From the NCBI GenBank assembly GCA_023392205.1, contig JAEVZN010000011.1, positions 1-13,389 of the forward strand: DNA of 13,389 nt, written 5' to 3'. The stretch is from Pseudomonadota bacterium (GTDB taxonomy: Bacteria; Pseudomonadota; Alphaproteobacteria; Rhizobiales; Xanthobacteraceae). Numbering within the stretch: the first letter of the stretch is position 1; the number at the start of each line of letters is the position of its first letter. The notes below the pieces were generated by a model. It searched no databases and was not told the origin of the DNA. It saw nothing but the letters and a program-made list of their open reading frames with translations. Positions 1-6,296 of this stretch are shown here, piece after piece. A program made the translations under genes and the position numbers.

Positions 1-99
1 CCTTTCGGCAGCACTCCGGAACAGATGGCCGCGCTCATCAAGGAGAGCCACGACCGCTGGGCACCGGTGATCGAGAAGGCGAAAATCACCATCGAATGA
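1..99 (+). CDS. Tripartite tricarboxylate transporter receptor (TctC/Bug family), 3' end only
   Basis: Only the last 32 codons are present; the reading frame is open from base 1 and ends with TGA at 97-99. The tail reads PFGSTPEQMAALIKESHDRW and then PVIEKAKI. This matches the usual C-terminus of periplasmic Bug/TctC substrate-binding proteins, where a G-x-TPE-x-(F/M)-A-x-(F/L)-I motif leads into an amphipathic helix with W-x-x-V-I. These proteins bind carboxylate or aromatic-acid substrates for TctAB-type transporters. A fumarylacetoacetate-hydrolase-family gene follows on the same strand after a terminator, which suggests a catabolic locus. The family call rests on a short C-terminal match, so the substrate cannot be inferred. 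Confidence 0.72.
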   Translation, partial: PFGSTPEQMAALIKESHDRWAPVIEKAKITIE

Positions 100-132
100 T
101 CTCAAAGGCTTCGCACCACGCGATCAGGCCAA

Positions 133-162
133 CCCTGCGGAGTTACTCCGCAGGGATTTTTT
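133..162 (+). terminator. Intrinsic terminator after the TctC-type gene
   Basis: A perfect 10-bp stem, CCCTGCGGAG (133-142) with CTCCGCAGGG (146-155), closes a 3-nt loop (TTA). One A and then six T (157-162) follow. The geometry is that of a Rho-independent terminator for the upstream receptor gene. It ends only 10 nt before the Shine-Dalgarno of the next gene, leaving no room for a separate promoter between them. Confidence 0.9.
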
Positions 163-182
163 GTTCCTGTCTGGAGAATAGC

Positions 183-1109
183 ATGCAGCCCTTCGGTCTT
201 GTTTCCTACGATGCCGGCGCACAAGCGCGGGTTGGCATCGTGCTCGAACAGATGCTGTATGATCTGAACACGGCATCGGGCGAAGCCAGCGACTTGACCA
301 TGCTGGGGGTGCTCGCAGACTGGACGCGCGCGCAGGCACGCATTCATTCTGCGATAGACCGGGCTATGGCCGGAAACCTATCCGGCACACCGCTCGGGCA
401 ACAGCGATTGCTGGCGCCAATTCCCCTGCCCGGTACCGTATTCTGCGCCGGAGCCAATTACGGCGACCATGTGGCGGAAATGGCCAAGGTTGCGAATGTC
501 GAGCCCGACCCGGACCCGCATACGCTCGGGCTCCGCTCATGGCATTTCATCAAGTCTTCGCGCAGCGTGATCGGTCCGGACGACCCGATCGAGATCCCGT
601 CCGGTTCGACAAAGCTCGACTGGGAGGTCGAGCTTGTTGCGGTGATTGGGCGCAAGACCAGAAACATTTCAATCGACGATGCGCTGACATGTGTCGCCGG
701 TTACACGATCGCCAACGATCTGTCCGCCCGCGATTTCAGCCGCCGCAACGGAATGGCGGTTCACTCCCCGTTCCGGTTCGACTGGGTCGCGCACAAAAGC
801 TTCGATACGGCCTGTCCGCTTGGACCCTGGATAACGCCAGCTGCGTCCATTCCCGATCCGCAGAACCTCAGCATTTCTCTCTCCGTCAATGGCGATATCA
901 AGCAGAACTCGAACACCAGTCAGATGATTTTCACAATAGCCGAACAGATCTCCGATCTATCCAGGTCTCTCACCCTCTGGCCGGGAGACATCATACTGAC
1001 CGGCACGCCCGCCGGTGTGGGAAGTGCCGCAGGCCAGTTTCTGAAATCCGGCGATGTACTGTCCGCACGCATCGAACATATCGGCGAATTGAAGAATTCG
1101 GTCGCTTAG
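183..1109 (+). CDS. Fumarylacetoacetate hydrolase family protein
   Basis: A 308-aa cytosolic enzyme of the FAH superfamily, which cleaves C-C bonds of acylpyruvates or decarboxylates/isomerises related 2-oxo acids in aromatic-compound breakdown. Residues 87-99 carry NYGDHVAE (the N-Y-x-D-H-x-x-E signature). The divalent-metal ligands are visible as E148 and E150 in DWEVELVAVIG and as D179 in ANDLSARD. A lysine sits in HKSFDT near 205, and the family GTPAGVG loop lies near the C-terminus. The frame is open further upstream to an ATG at 96, but that extension would be encoded by the terminator hairpin. The ATG at 183 has GGAGA (173-177) 5 nt upstream and fits the family N-terminus, so I chose it. 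It follows a TctC-type receptor and converges with a GST gene, consistent with aromatic or carboxylate catabolism. The exact substrate is unknown. Confidence 0.9.
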   Translation: MQPFGLVSYDAGAQARVGIVLEQMLYDLNTASGEASDLTMLGVLADWTRAQARIHSAIDRAMAGNLSGTPLGQQRLLAPIPLPGTVFCAGANYGDHVAEMAKVANVEPDPDPHTLGLRSWHFIKSSRSVIGPDDPIEIPSGSTKLDWEVELVAVIGRKTRNISIDDALTCVAGYTIANDLSARDFSRRNGMAVHSPFRFDWVAHKSFDTACPLGPWITPAASIPDPQNLSISLSVNGDIKQNSNTSQMIFTIAEQISDLSRSLTLWPGDIILTGTPAGVGSAAGQFLKSGDVLSARIEHIGELKNSVA

Positions 1110-1237
1110 ACAATCCATTGCGATATGGACATGAGGTCGCGACGACGTTCGCATTTAACGCTACGCCGCGCCGAACACTTCAGTAAACTTCCACGCTGTT
1201 TCCTCTCAGCGATTGGCGCGGCCTCCCTATGCAGGGC

Positions 1238-2044
1238 CTACTCGGCCGCGTCGGCAAACGCGGGCAATCGCCGCGCGACCTCATCAGCCGACGCCTGCGC
1301 ATACACTCGATAGCGGTCGAGATCCTGCTGCGAGATAAATGCCTTGATCGCCTTCTCAAAGCTCGGACGGCTGCCGGACCGGTCGTACCATTCCGACACG
1401 CGCGGACAGTGGCGCTGCCAGAGCGCCTCACATCCCAGCAATTCGAGACGATAGAAAAACGACAGAAGACCTGCATCGGCGAGTGAAAACTGGTCGCCGA
1501 CAAGCCAGCGCGATCCTCCCAGTGACTGCTCCATGTACATGAAGTGACGCTGCAGCCGCACCAGCGCTTCCGAAACGATGTCCGACTCAAAGCCTTCGCT
1601 CATCATCCTTTCCCATTTCCTGCGCTTCGCAGGGTCCGGTATTTTTGCATAGCGCGCTTCGCGCTCACGCTGCGGCTTCTGCAACAAGTCCTGCCGGAAT
1701 ACGATCGTTGCGGTCATGGTGTTGATCGCATCGTGGATCAGATCCTCTTTCTTGGTCCATACGCGCATCTTCGCCTTGCCGAACGGATCGGCAGGGCGTA
1801 GCGGGATGTCAGGGAAGCAATCCTCGAGATACTCATTGATGACCGTGGATTCGATCAGAACATGGCCATCATGCACCAATGTCGGGACGACAGCGTTCGG
1901 ATTGAGTTTCAGATAATCCGGCTTGAACTGGTCGCCCGCGCCCAGGTTCAACATGTGCCCGGTATAGTCGAGCTGCTTCTCCGCCAGAATTAGGCGAACC
2001 TTGGCAGCACAGACCGCCGTGGGGGCATGATACAGAACAAGCAT
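1238..2044 (-). CDS. Glutathione S-transferase family protein, LigF-like
   Basis: A 268-aa two-domain GST. The N-terminal thioredoxin-like domain (about 1-80) starts MLVLYHAPTAVCAAKVRL, has the glutathione-contacting cis-proline in LNPNAVVPTL, and ends with the E-S signature in LIESTVINEYLED. The remainder is the helical C-terminal domain, including LVGDQFSLADAGLLSFFYRLE. The segment ESTVINEYLED..PLRPADPFGKAKMRVWTK resembles my recollection of beta-etherase LigF, which opens lignin-type ether bonds using glutathione. T9 and C12 are candidates for thiol activation. The start is ATG at 2044 with GGAG 5 nt upstream. An in-frame GTG at 2050 overlaps that site and was not chosen. The gene converges with the FAH-family gene across a 128-bp gap without a clear terminator. 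Family confidence is high; LigF-type activity is only a resemblance. Confidence 0.88.
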   Translation of the reverse strand: MLVLYHAPTAVCAAKVRLILAEKQLDYTGHMLNLGAGDQFKPDYLKLNPNAVVPTLVHDGHVLIESTVINEYLEDCFPDIPLRPADPFGKAKMRVWTKKEDLIHDAINTMTATIVFRQDLLQKPQREREARYAKIPDPAKRRKWERMMSEGFESDIVSEALVRLQRHFMYMEQSLGGSRWLVGDQFSLADAGLLSFFYRLELLGCEALWQRHCPRVSEWYDRSGSRPSFEKAIKAFISQQDLDRYRVYAQASADEVARRLPAFADAAE

Positions 2045-2305
2045 TTTCACTCCGGATTTTCAGATCGTTGATGCTGCATACAGCCACATCGTCACCCATA
2101 ACGCGCATTCAGTCGTTAGGCGAGCGAACACTGGCCGGCTGAACGGTTGACTCGTGAGGTGTCGGTCTCGACTTGTCGCCAAGCGCGAGACGCGGCGCGT
2201 GATGACACCGCTCCTTCCCGGAGCCCCCGCCATTCATTCCGGTGTCAGCGATTTTCGACGGATTGGCTGGCGACGCAGTGCAATGCGAACCCGTCTCCAC
2301 TCACA
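2045..2305. other. Intergenic DNA, no gene seen
   Basis: This stretch lies upstream of the GST gene on its strand. Short open frames occur on both strands, but none has a good ribosome site together with family-like sequence. It presumably holds the GST promoter, but I see no unambiguous -35/-10 pair. Confidence 0.5.
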
Positions 2306-2476
2306 TTTCCCTGCTAACAGGGAAAAGAACAGGGAAAATCGGCCGAATTGGAGTTTCGGGAGCGTCAGACCGCACTTTTGTTCAATAAAATCGGGCCTAA
2401 CTCCGGATATTCCCTACGAAAAATAACAGGGAAATGTCTCTCAAGAACAGGGAATTCAGTTCAAGTCTGCAGGGAA
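2306..2476 (+). repeat. Iterated AACAGGGAA motif with a hairpin copy
   Basis: AACAGGGAA occurs at 2316, 2328, 2425 and 2446, and a variant (TGCAGGGAA) occurs at 2468. The start-to-start spacings are 12, 97, 21 and 22 nt. An inverted copy, TTTCCCTG (2306-2313), faces CAGGGAAA (2318-2325) across a 4-nt loop. A shorter inverted TTCCCT lies at 2410-2415. The cluster sits just upstream of an IS66-type relic. It could be a binding array or terminal DNA of a decayed mobile element; the sequence does not decide. Confidence 0.6.
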
Positions 2477-2574
2477 TTTGCGGGCGAGCCGTAAGCGTCC
2501 ATTTCTCGCACACATGTCCGAAGGCTCATGAACACGATCTGTTCTCGCCCTCGATTTCTAAATGAGGAGAGTCC

Positions 2575-2898
2575 ATATCGCGAGCGAACAAACGACCTTG
2601 GAAGCGTCAGCGTGAGGATTTCTGGCGAGCACATCATGAAGCATCGAAGCGTAGTGACTTGAATCAGCGGCAATTTTGCGAGTTGCACGGCCTGCCGCAG
2701 AAGGCGTTCGAGTTCAGGCGCGAACCAGAGCCCCACAGTGCAAGTTGCTCTATCGGCGCCGTCCCCTAAGCCCTCCTCTAAGTCCGCGCGCAATTCCTTC
2801 CCTGTCCGGGGGCTTATCCCTCCTCGCAGCTGGCGGCTCCCATTGTTCAACGCTCACGCGAGGGTCATCGCCGCAGGTTCAGCGACGCAGACATTGCC
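2575..2898 (+). pseudogene. Decayed IS66-type TnpA/accessory ORF
   Basis: Frame 1 reads SRANKRPWKRQREDFWRAHH, then KRSDLNQRQFCELHGLPQKAF up to about 2730. This resembles the N-terminus of the small accessory protein (TnpA type) of rhizobial IS66-family elements, recognised by REDFWRAHHEAWKRS..LNQREYCE..G.P.KAF. The homology then moves to frame 3 (CKLLYRRRPLSPPLSP, from 2739) and returns to frame 1 (PIVQRSREGHRRRFSDADI, 2839-2895). At least two indels therefore break the gene, and frame 1 also has TAA at 2767. The expected start codon is ATA (2575-2577), 5 nt after a GAGGAG Shine-Dalgarno (2564-2569). No IS66 TnpB or TnpC remains nearby. The identification is from memory of the family. Confidence 0.7.
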
Positions 2899-3135
2899 CC
2901 TCCGTTCTTGCTTGCCGCGCTTCCGGCCAACATGTCAATCATCGCAATACGGTTGTTATGAGCCCTTCAGGAACTCGACTGTCGCGGTAACAAAGGGATT
3001 GGCACTACAGACTTCGAGTGCGCCGGTCGGAAAGTGGAGTTTTCGCTTAGTGTTAACCAGGGTCGAAAAGCGATTGTCAGTTTTTCTTACGCACGTGGTC
3101 ACGCATTTCGATCGATACCGAACGCATCGCTACCT
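2899..3135. other. Intergenic DNA, no gene seen
   Basis: This lies between the IS66-type relic and the end of psiE. A short plus-strand frame from 3034 to 3249 runs into psiE in antisense and has no family-like sequence. No clear terminator follows psiE here. Confidence 0.5.
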
Positions 3136-3606
3136 CTAGGACTTTCTGCTATCACGATTATCCTGGTCGCGGACGAGCCAATACACGCCGCCAAGCGCCA
3201 CAATTGTCGCTGCAAGCGCGAGCACTTTCGAAGCATCCGTGCTCGATAGATCCAGGATCATGAGCTTTCGCACCATCGCGAGCAATGCGATCAGAACAAC
3301 CGTACGCACTTGCACGATGCTCTGTTTGCGCTCCGCACTGACCAAGAGCGAGCGCTTGAACTCGAGCGCTATGATCACCGTAAAGATCATGCCAAACAGC
3401 GCCTGGAACACTTCATAGTCTGTCGGATCGAAATTGGCGGAAACTATACTGGCCAAAACCTTCAGAATGAGATTCCACACCGCGAGCACGACAACCAACG
3501 AGATCAACGCGCTAAGCAGCAGGATCGCGCCATGCTCGAACTTCTCATAGAAGGTAAGCAGTTTCCACCGGCCCCGTGCCTCTGCGAACTCATCCTTCAA
3601 TGCCAT
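3136..3606 (-). CDS. psiE: PsiE-family membrane protein (phosphate-starvation-inducible E)
   Basis: A 156-aa inner-membrane protein of the PsiE family, whose biochemical role is not established. Four hydrophobic segments are visible: about 27-53 (starting AILLLSALISLVVVLAVW), 67-83 (FQALFGMIFTVIIALEF), 102-118 (TVVLIALLAMVRKLMIL) and 127-146. Charged loops contain EFKRSLL and AERKQSIVQVRTV, typical of the family. The start is ATG at 3606 with GGAGGAGG just upstream. The frame stays open to 3744, but that upstream part is a leftover of a different gene (a rhomboid protease). It is last on the strand after cbpA, cbpM and the rhomboid stub. PsiE genes are known passengers of stress-resistance islands, which fits the chaperone neighbours. 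Confidence 0.88.
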   Translation of the reverse strand: MALKDEFAEARGRWKLLTFYEKFEHGAILLLSALISLVVVLAVWNLILKVLASIVSANFDPTDYEVFQALFGMIFTVIIALEFKRSLLVSAERKQSIVQVRTVVLIALLAMVRKLMILDLSSTDASKVLALAATIVALGGVYWLVRDQDNRDSRKS

Positions 3607-3627
3607 TGCCGCCTCCTCCATCCGGCA

Positions 3628-3830
3628 AAAGTCGCTCGGCGTGATATCTGAGCCGTAGACGTATGGCAGCGAATAGCGCGTCGGAATCAGCGCGAAGCGC
3701 GGCAGAAACACCTCAAGCCCCGTGCGAGCAAAACCGGGTTGCACGAAGTTACCAGATCGTTGACGACGATCAGCGTCCAGGTGACAAAGACTGGATAGCG
3801 CGTTGGAACCTTGATCCGGATCGAAATCAT
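3628..3830 (-). pseudogene. Rhomboid-family protease, N-terminal stub with frameshift
   Basis: The gene starts at ATG 3830, overlapping the cbpM stop codon in an ATGA arrangement. The first frame reads MISIRIKVPTRYPVFVTWTL followed by IVVNDLV. This is the typical start of bacterial rhomboid intramembrane proteases (short polar lead, P-T-R-x-P-x-V-T-x-x-L-I-x-x-N, then the first membrane helix). After about residue 27 the homology jumps one frame to NFVQPGFARTGLEVFLPRFA and LIPTRYSLPYVYGSDITPSDF, the usual loop before the active-site helices. The catalytic Ser/His core is absent: the second frame runs in frame through CRMEEAA into the psiE start. I infer a one-base loss near 3750 plus a deletion joining the stub to psiE. 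The family call rests on N-terminal pattern only. Confidence 0.68.
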
Positions 3831-4096
3831 GGAGGCTGGCGCCGGTCCAGAAGCTCGCGCACCAAGCGGCGAAGACCGTGAATCTGATCGATCAGATCGA
3901 GCACAACGGCCACGGCCTCGTCGTTGATGCCCAGATCGCCACGCAGATTGGCGATCAATCGTACCCGCGCCAGATCAATGTCAGAAAACTGACGCCCCGA
4001 ACGGCTTTCGCTCGGCCGCAACCAGCCGGCCTCGATCCATGCATGAAGCGCCTTAGCGTCGAGCTGCGACTGAGCCAGGAACTCACCGGTGTGCAT
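3827..4096 (-). CDS. cbpM: Chaperone modulator CbpM
   Basis: An 89-aa MerR-like helix-turn-helix protein. CbpM binds the J-domain of CbpA and blocks its stimulation of DnaK and its DNA binding. Residues 1-30 read MHTGEFLAQSQLDAKALHAW then IEAGWLRP. RQFSDIDLARVRLIANLRGD follows at about 36-55, and the C-terminal helix is INDEAVAVVLDLIDQIHGLR. ATG 4096 lies 2 nt after the cbpA stop codon, with GGAGG 7 nt upstream inside the cbpA end, so translation is probably coupled. Its own stop overlaps the start of the rhomboid stub (ATGA). An upstream in-frame ATG at 4147 lies inside cbpA and was rejected. Length is near that of known CbpM proteins (about 100 aa). Confidence 0.88.
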   Translation of the reverse strand: MHTGEFLAQSQLDAKALHAWIEAGWLRPSESRSGRQFSDIDLARVRLIANLRGDLGINDEAVAVVLDLIDQIHGLRRLVRELLDRRQPP

Positions 4097-4098
4097 GG

Positions 4099-5004
4099 TC
4101 ACGCCTCCACGGACTCTTGCGAACGGGCTGCCTTCGCCGACCGCCATTCTGCGATGAGGCGCTCAAGCTCCGGATCCGGCGTGTCGGGCAGCATCACCTT
4201 GAGCGCGACAAATTCATCGCCACGCGCGCCTCCGCTGCGTGGCACACCCTTACCTTTAAGGCGGAGCACTGTTCCGGTATTCGACCATTTCGGCACCGTC
4301 ATGGTCACTGGACCACCCGGCGTTGGCACGCTCACCTTGCCCCCGAGCACTGCATCGGCGAGCGGGAGAGGCAGTTCGACGTGGATGTCGTCCCCCTTGC
4401 GCCTGAAGACCGGATGCGGCCGGACCTCGATTTCGATCAGGGCATCGCCCGGGGGCCCGCCGTTGAGCCCAGGCCGGCCTTTGCCGCGCAGCCGCAACAC
4501 CTGACCATCACTGATGCCGGGCGGGATGGTGACGTCGAGATTCGACCCATCAGGTAGGGTGAGCTGGTGCTTGCCGCCGTTGATCGCGTCCAGAAAGCCG
4601 AGCGTCAGGTTGTAACGAATATCCGAGCCGCGCGTGCGTACGCTGGATCGCGCGCGCCGGCCGAAGATTTCCGAGATGATGTCCTCGGCATCCGCAAAAT
4701 CCGCAAAGCCGGCATCGCTGGAATAGGTATGGTCGCCGCCCTCGGCAAAATCGCGATAAAAGTGCTGCGCCGGCCGCTCCTGGCCGGAAGCGTCGATTTC
4801 ACCGCGATCAAAGCGCGCTCTCCTCGTCGTATCACCGAGGAGATCATAGGCTGCAGATATTTCCTTGAACTGCTCTTCGGCCTTCTTGTTTCCCGGATTC
4901 AAGTCCGGATGCAGCTTCTTGGCGAGCTTGCGATAGGCCTTCTGGATGTCGTCTTGCGACGCATCCCGCTTCACACCCAGAACCGTATAAGGATCGGCTG
5001 CCAA
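4099..5004 (-). CDS. cbpA: Curved-DNA-binding protein/J-domain co-chaperone CbpA
   Basis: A 301-aa type II DnaJ protein. The J-domain spans about residues 4-68, from DPYTVLGVKRDASQDDIQ to EISAAYDLLGD, with the HPD motif at 32-34 that stimulates DnaK. A short linker holds DAEDIISEIFG. Two beta-rich substrate-binding domains follow (LTLGFLDAINGGKHQLTLPD, GISDGQVLRLRGKGRPGLNG, PLADAVLGGKVSVPTPGG). There is no Cys-rich zinc finger, which separates it from true DnaJ. The best start is TTG at 5004 (TTG-GCA-GCC-GAT) with GGGAGA 5 nt upstream; no ATG fits. The frame is open 65 codons further upstream, but that part is antisense to the grpE remnant. cbpM follows after 2 nt, the standard cbpA-cbpM pair. 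Length matches the family (about 300 aa). Confidence 0.92.
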   Translation of the reverse strand: MAADPYTVLGVKRDASQDDIQKAYRKLAKKLHPDLNPGNKKAEEQFKEISAAYDLLGDTTRRARFDRGEIDASGQERPAQHFYRDFAEGGDHTYSSDAGFADFADAEDIISEIFGRRARSSVRTRGSDIRYNLTLGFLDAINGGKHQLTLPDGSNLDVTIPPGISDGQVLRLRGKGRPGLNGGPPGDALIEIEVRPHPVFRRKGDDIHVELPLPLADAVLGGKVSVPTPGGPVTMTVPKWSNTGTVLRLKGKGVPRSGGARGDEFVALKVMLPDTPDPELERLIAEWRSAKAARSQESVEA

Positions 5005-5059
5005 TTGATTCTCCCGTCCTGCGCTGATCCAATTCCACGATCGTGGCGTCCATTTTTTT

Positions 5060-5396
5060 CTACGGATCGATTCGACGAGCGCGCCATTGCGAACCCAGCT
5101 CGTTGTCTTCCGCTTCCGGCGTCGACGGCGACGACTTCTCAGATTTCTTGCCAGAATCCTTTGAAACCACCACACGGGCCGGACGCAAAAGCCGGTCACG
5201 CAGCGTGTAGCCCTCTTCGACGACCTCGGTCGCAGTGCCGGGCGGCTTCGTCGGCCTCCGCCAATGCACGGAGCAGGCGATCATGGAGCGATCTGTTTTC
5301 CTCCCGCAGCGCTTTGTTCTCCGCGAGCAATGTCCCCATGTCGACGGCCTCGGTCGCGATGGCTTCATCGTCGATGCTGTGTGGCGTCGCTGTCAT
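5060..5396 (-). pseudogene. grpE: grpE with an out-of-frame internal deletion
   Basis: The gene starts at ATG 5396, 8 nt after the clpB stub stop. About 52 residues follow, including MGTLLAENKALREENRSLHD and RLLRALAEADEAAR, the start of the GrpE coiled coil. Homology then resumes in another frame near 5245 as PPGTATEVVEEGYTLRDRLL followed by RPARVVVSKDSG, the usual GrpE C-terminus, running to TAG at 5060-5062. The intervening part (rest of the coiled coil, four-helix bundle and most of the beta-wing, roughly 90 residues in a typical GrpE) is missing and the two halves are out of frame. The original reading now ends after 66 codons. GrpE is the nucleotide-exchange factor of DnaK; this copy cannot work. 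Confidence 0.82.
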
Positions 5397-5404
5397 TTCG
5401 GCAC

Positions 5405-5629
5405 CTAGGCAGCCTTGGCAAGCTTGTCGCCGTTGATGGCGAGTTTCCCGTCGCGCACTGTCACCGACACGGTGTCGCCGTCCTTGACGGTACCGGACAG
5501 CAGCATGGTGGCGAGCGGGTTCTGCAGATGCCGCTGAATGACACGCCTGAGCGGCCGCGCGCCATACACCGGGTCGTAGCCTGTGTTGGCAAGCCACGTC
5601 GTCGCCGGGCTGAGAGAAACTTCGGCCCG
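5405..5629 (-). pseudogene. clpB: clpB, C-terminal stub
   Basis: About 74 codons of the ClpB (or ClpK-like) C-terminal D2-small domain remain. They read VSLSPATTWLANTGYDPVYG, then ARPLRRVIQRHLQNPLATML, then TVKDGDTVSVTV, ending at TAG 5405-5407. The GYDPVYGARPL(R/K)RVIQ motif is diagnostic of ClpA/B-type disaggregases. The frame is open only to a stop at 5642-5644, no start codon or ribosome site is present, and both ATPase modules are gone. ClpB is normally about 860 aa. The stub lies 8 nt ahead of the grpE remnant, showing that the original operon order was clpB-grpE-cbpA-cbpM. The break lies near 5630; no IS end is visible there. Confidence 0.85.
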
Positions 5630-5900
5630 ACTCAGAAGATGTTATGCATAGCGCGCCTATTTTCGTCCTCACTCACTACCAAGGCCTCGCAGCTTTCTTG
5701 ATGGAGCTGGAGCGTGCCGCGCCGCTCTTGGTGACCTCCCGTTGGGCCGGCGGAGCTTACGGAGAGCCGCACGAGCCTCCGATTTAATCCCGCCCGCACG
5801 GCTGCCGCGCAGACGGACCTGTGGACAGCGCGGGCCGCCGGCCTGCCCTCCACCTGATACCGCTGTATGATCAGGCACTTGTCGAGTATCGGGGGCCGAT
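5630..5900. other. Spacer at the clpB break, no assigned gene
   Basis: Apart from one short plus-strand frame (5644-5787, 47 codons) without a convincing ribosome site or known family, I see nothing. It spans the breakpoint between the decayed chaperone operon and the next small gene. Confidence 0.45.
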
Positions 5901-6209
5901 GTGCTCAACAGAAATGTGTCGGCCGGAGAGGTCCTGCAGAACACCCACGCGCGCGAAAACTGGGCGCGGCTGCTGATGCCCCCGATCCGGCTTGGCGACG
6001 GCACGATCCTGTTCACGCTCAAGGACGCCGCCGAGCGGGTGGTCGCGCTGCCCCCGGCACCATCGTCGCGCGTGGCCGCCAGGCGAATCATCGATGCGGC
6101 GCTCCGCGGCGGCGACATGGCCGGGACCCGGGCCGTAGTACGCATGGCGCTGATGAAAGCGATGTCGCCCGAGTCAAACGCCTATATCCAGCCTGACCGG
6201 CGGCCTTGA
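5901..6209 (+). CDS. Small hypothetical protein
   Basis: An open frame of up to 102 aa starting with GTG at 5901, with a G-rich stretch (5891-5895) upstream. An ATG at 5976 is an alternative giving 77 aa. The conserved-looking core is GDGTILFTLKDAAERVVALP, followed by a helical part (RIIDAALRGGDMAGTRAVVR). It vaguely resembles small rhizobial hypotheticals with a 'TLRDAA..I..LP' core, but I cannot name a family. Third-position G/C is high in this frame. There is no signal peptide or membrane segment. It stands alone between decayed regions. The start is uncertain. Confidence 0.5.
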   Translation: MLNRNVSAGEVLQNTHARENWARLLMPPIRLGDGTILFTLKDAAERVVALPPAPSSRVAARRIIDAALRGGDMAGTRAVVRMALMKAMSPESNAYIQPDRRP

Positions 6210-6296
6210 ATCTTCATTGACGCCGGAGCCTGCTGCCATACTCGGATGCTGACATTTGACGTGTCAGCGCGCAACGCAGGTCACGGAATCGTTTGC

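Noticed and set aside
96..182. Upstream 29-codon extension of the FAH-family gene, overlapping the receptor stop (ATGA)
   Set aside because: It would be encoded by the terminator hairpin, lacks family similarity, and the ATG at 183 has its own ribosome site.
2300..2480. CRISPR array at the AACAGGGAA repeats
   Set aside because: Repeats are only 9 bp with irregular spacing and no spacers of constant length; no cas genes are present.
2461..2850. 129-aa minus-strand open frame
   Set aside because: It lies antisense to the IS66-type relic, has no ribosome site or family match, and reads as a shadow.
5005..5199. Arg-rich N-terminal extension of CbpA
   Set aside because: It is out-of-frame reading of the grpE remnant; the J-domain and ribosome site place the start at 5004.
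5644..5787. 47-codon plus-strand frame starting MHSAPIFVLTHYQG
   Set aside because: No convincing ribosome site and no known family; it could be chance in a breakpoint region.
5669..6145. 158-aa minus-strand open frame
   Set aside because: Ser/Arg/Pro-rich shadow of the plus-strand hypothetical gene at 5901-6209.
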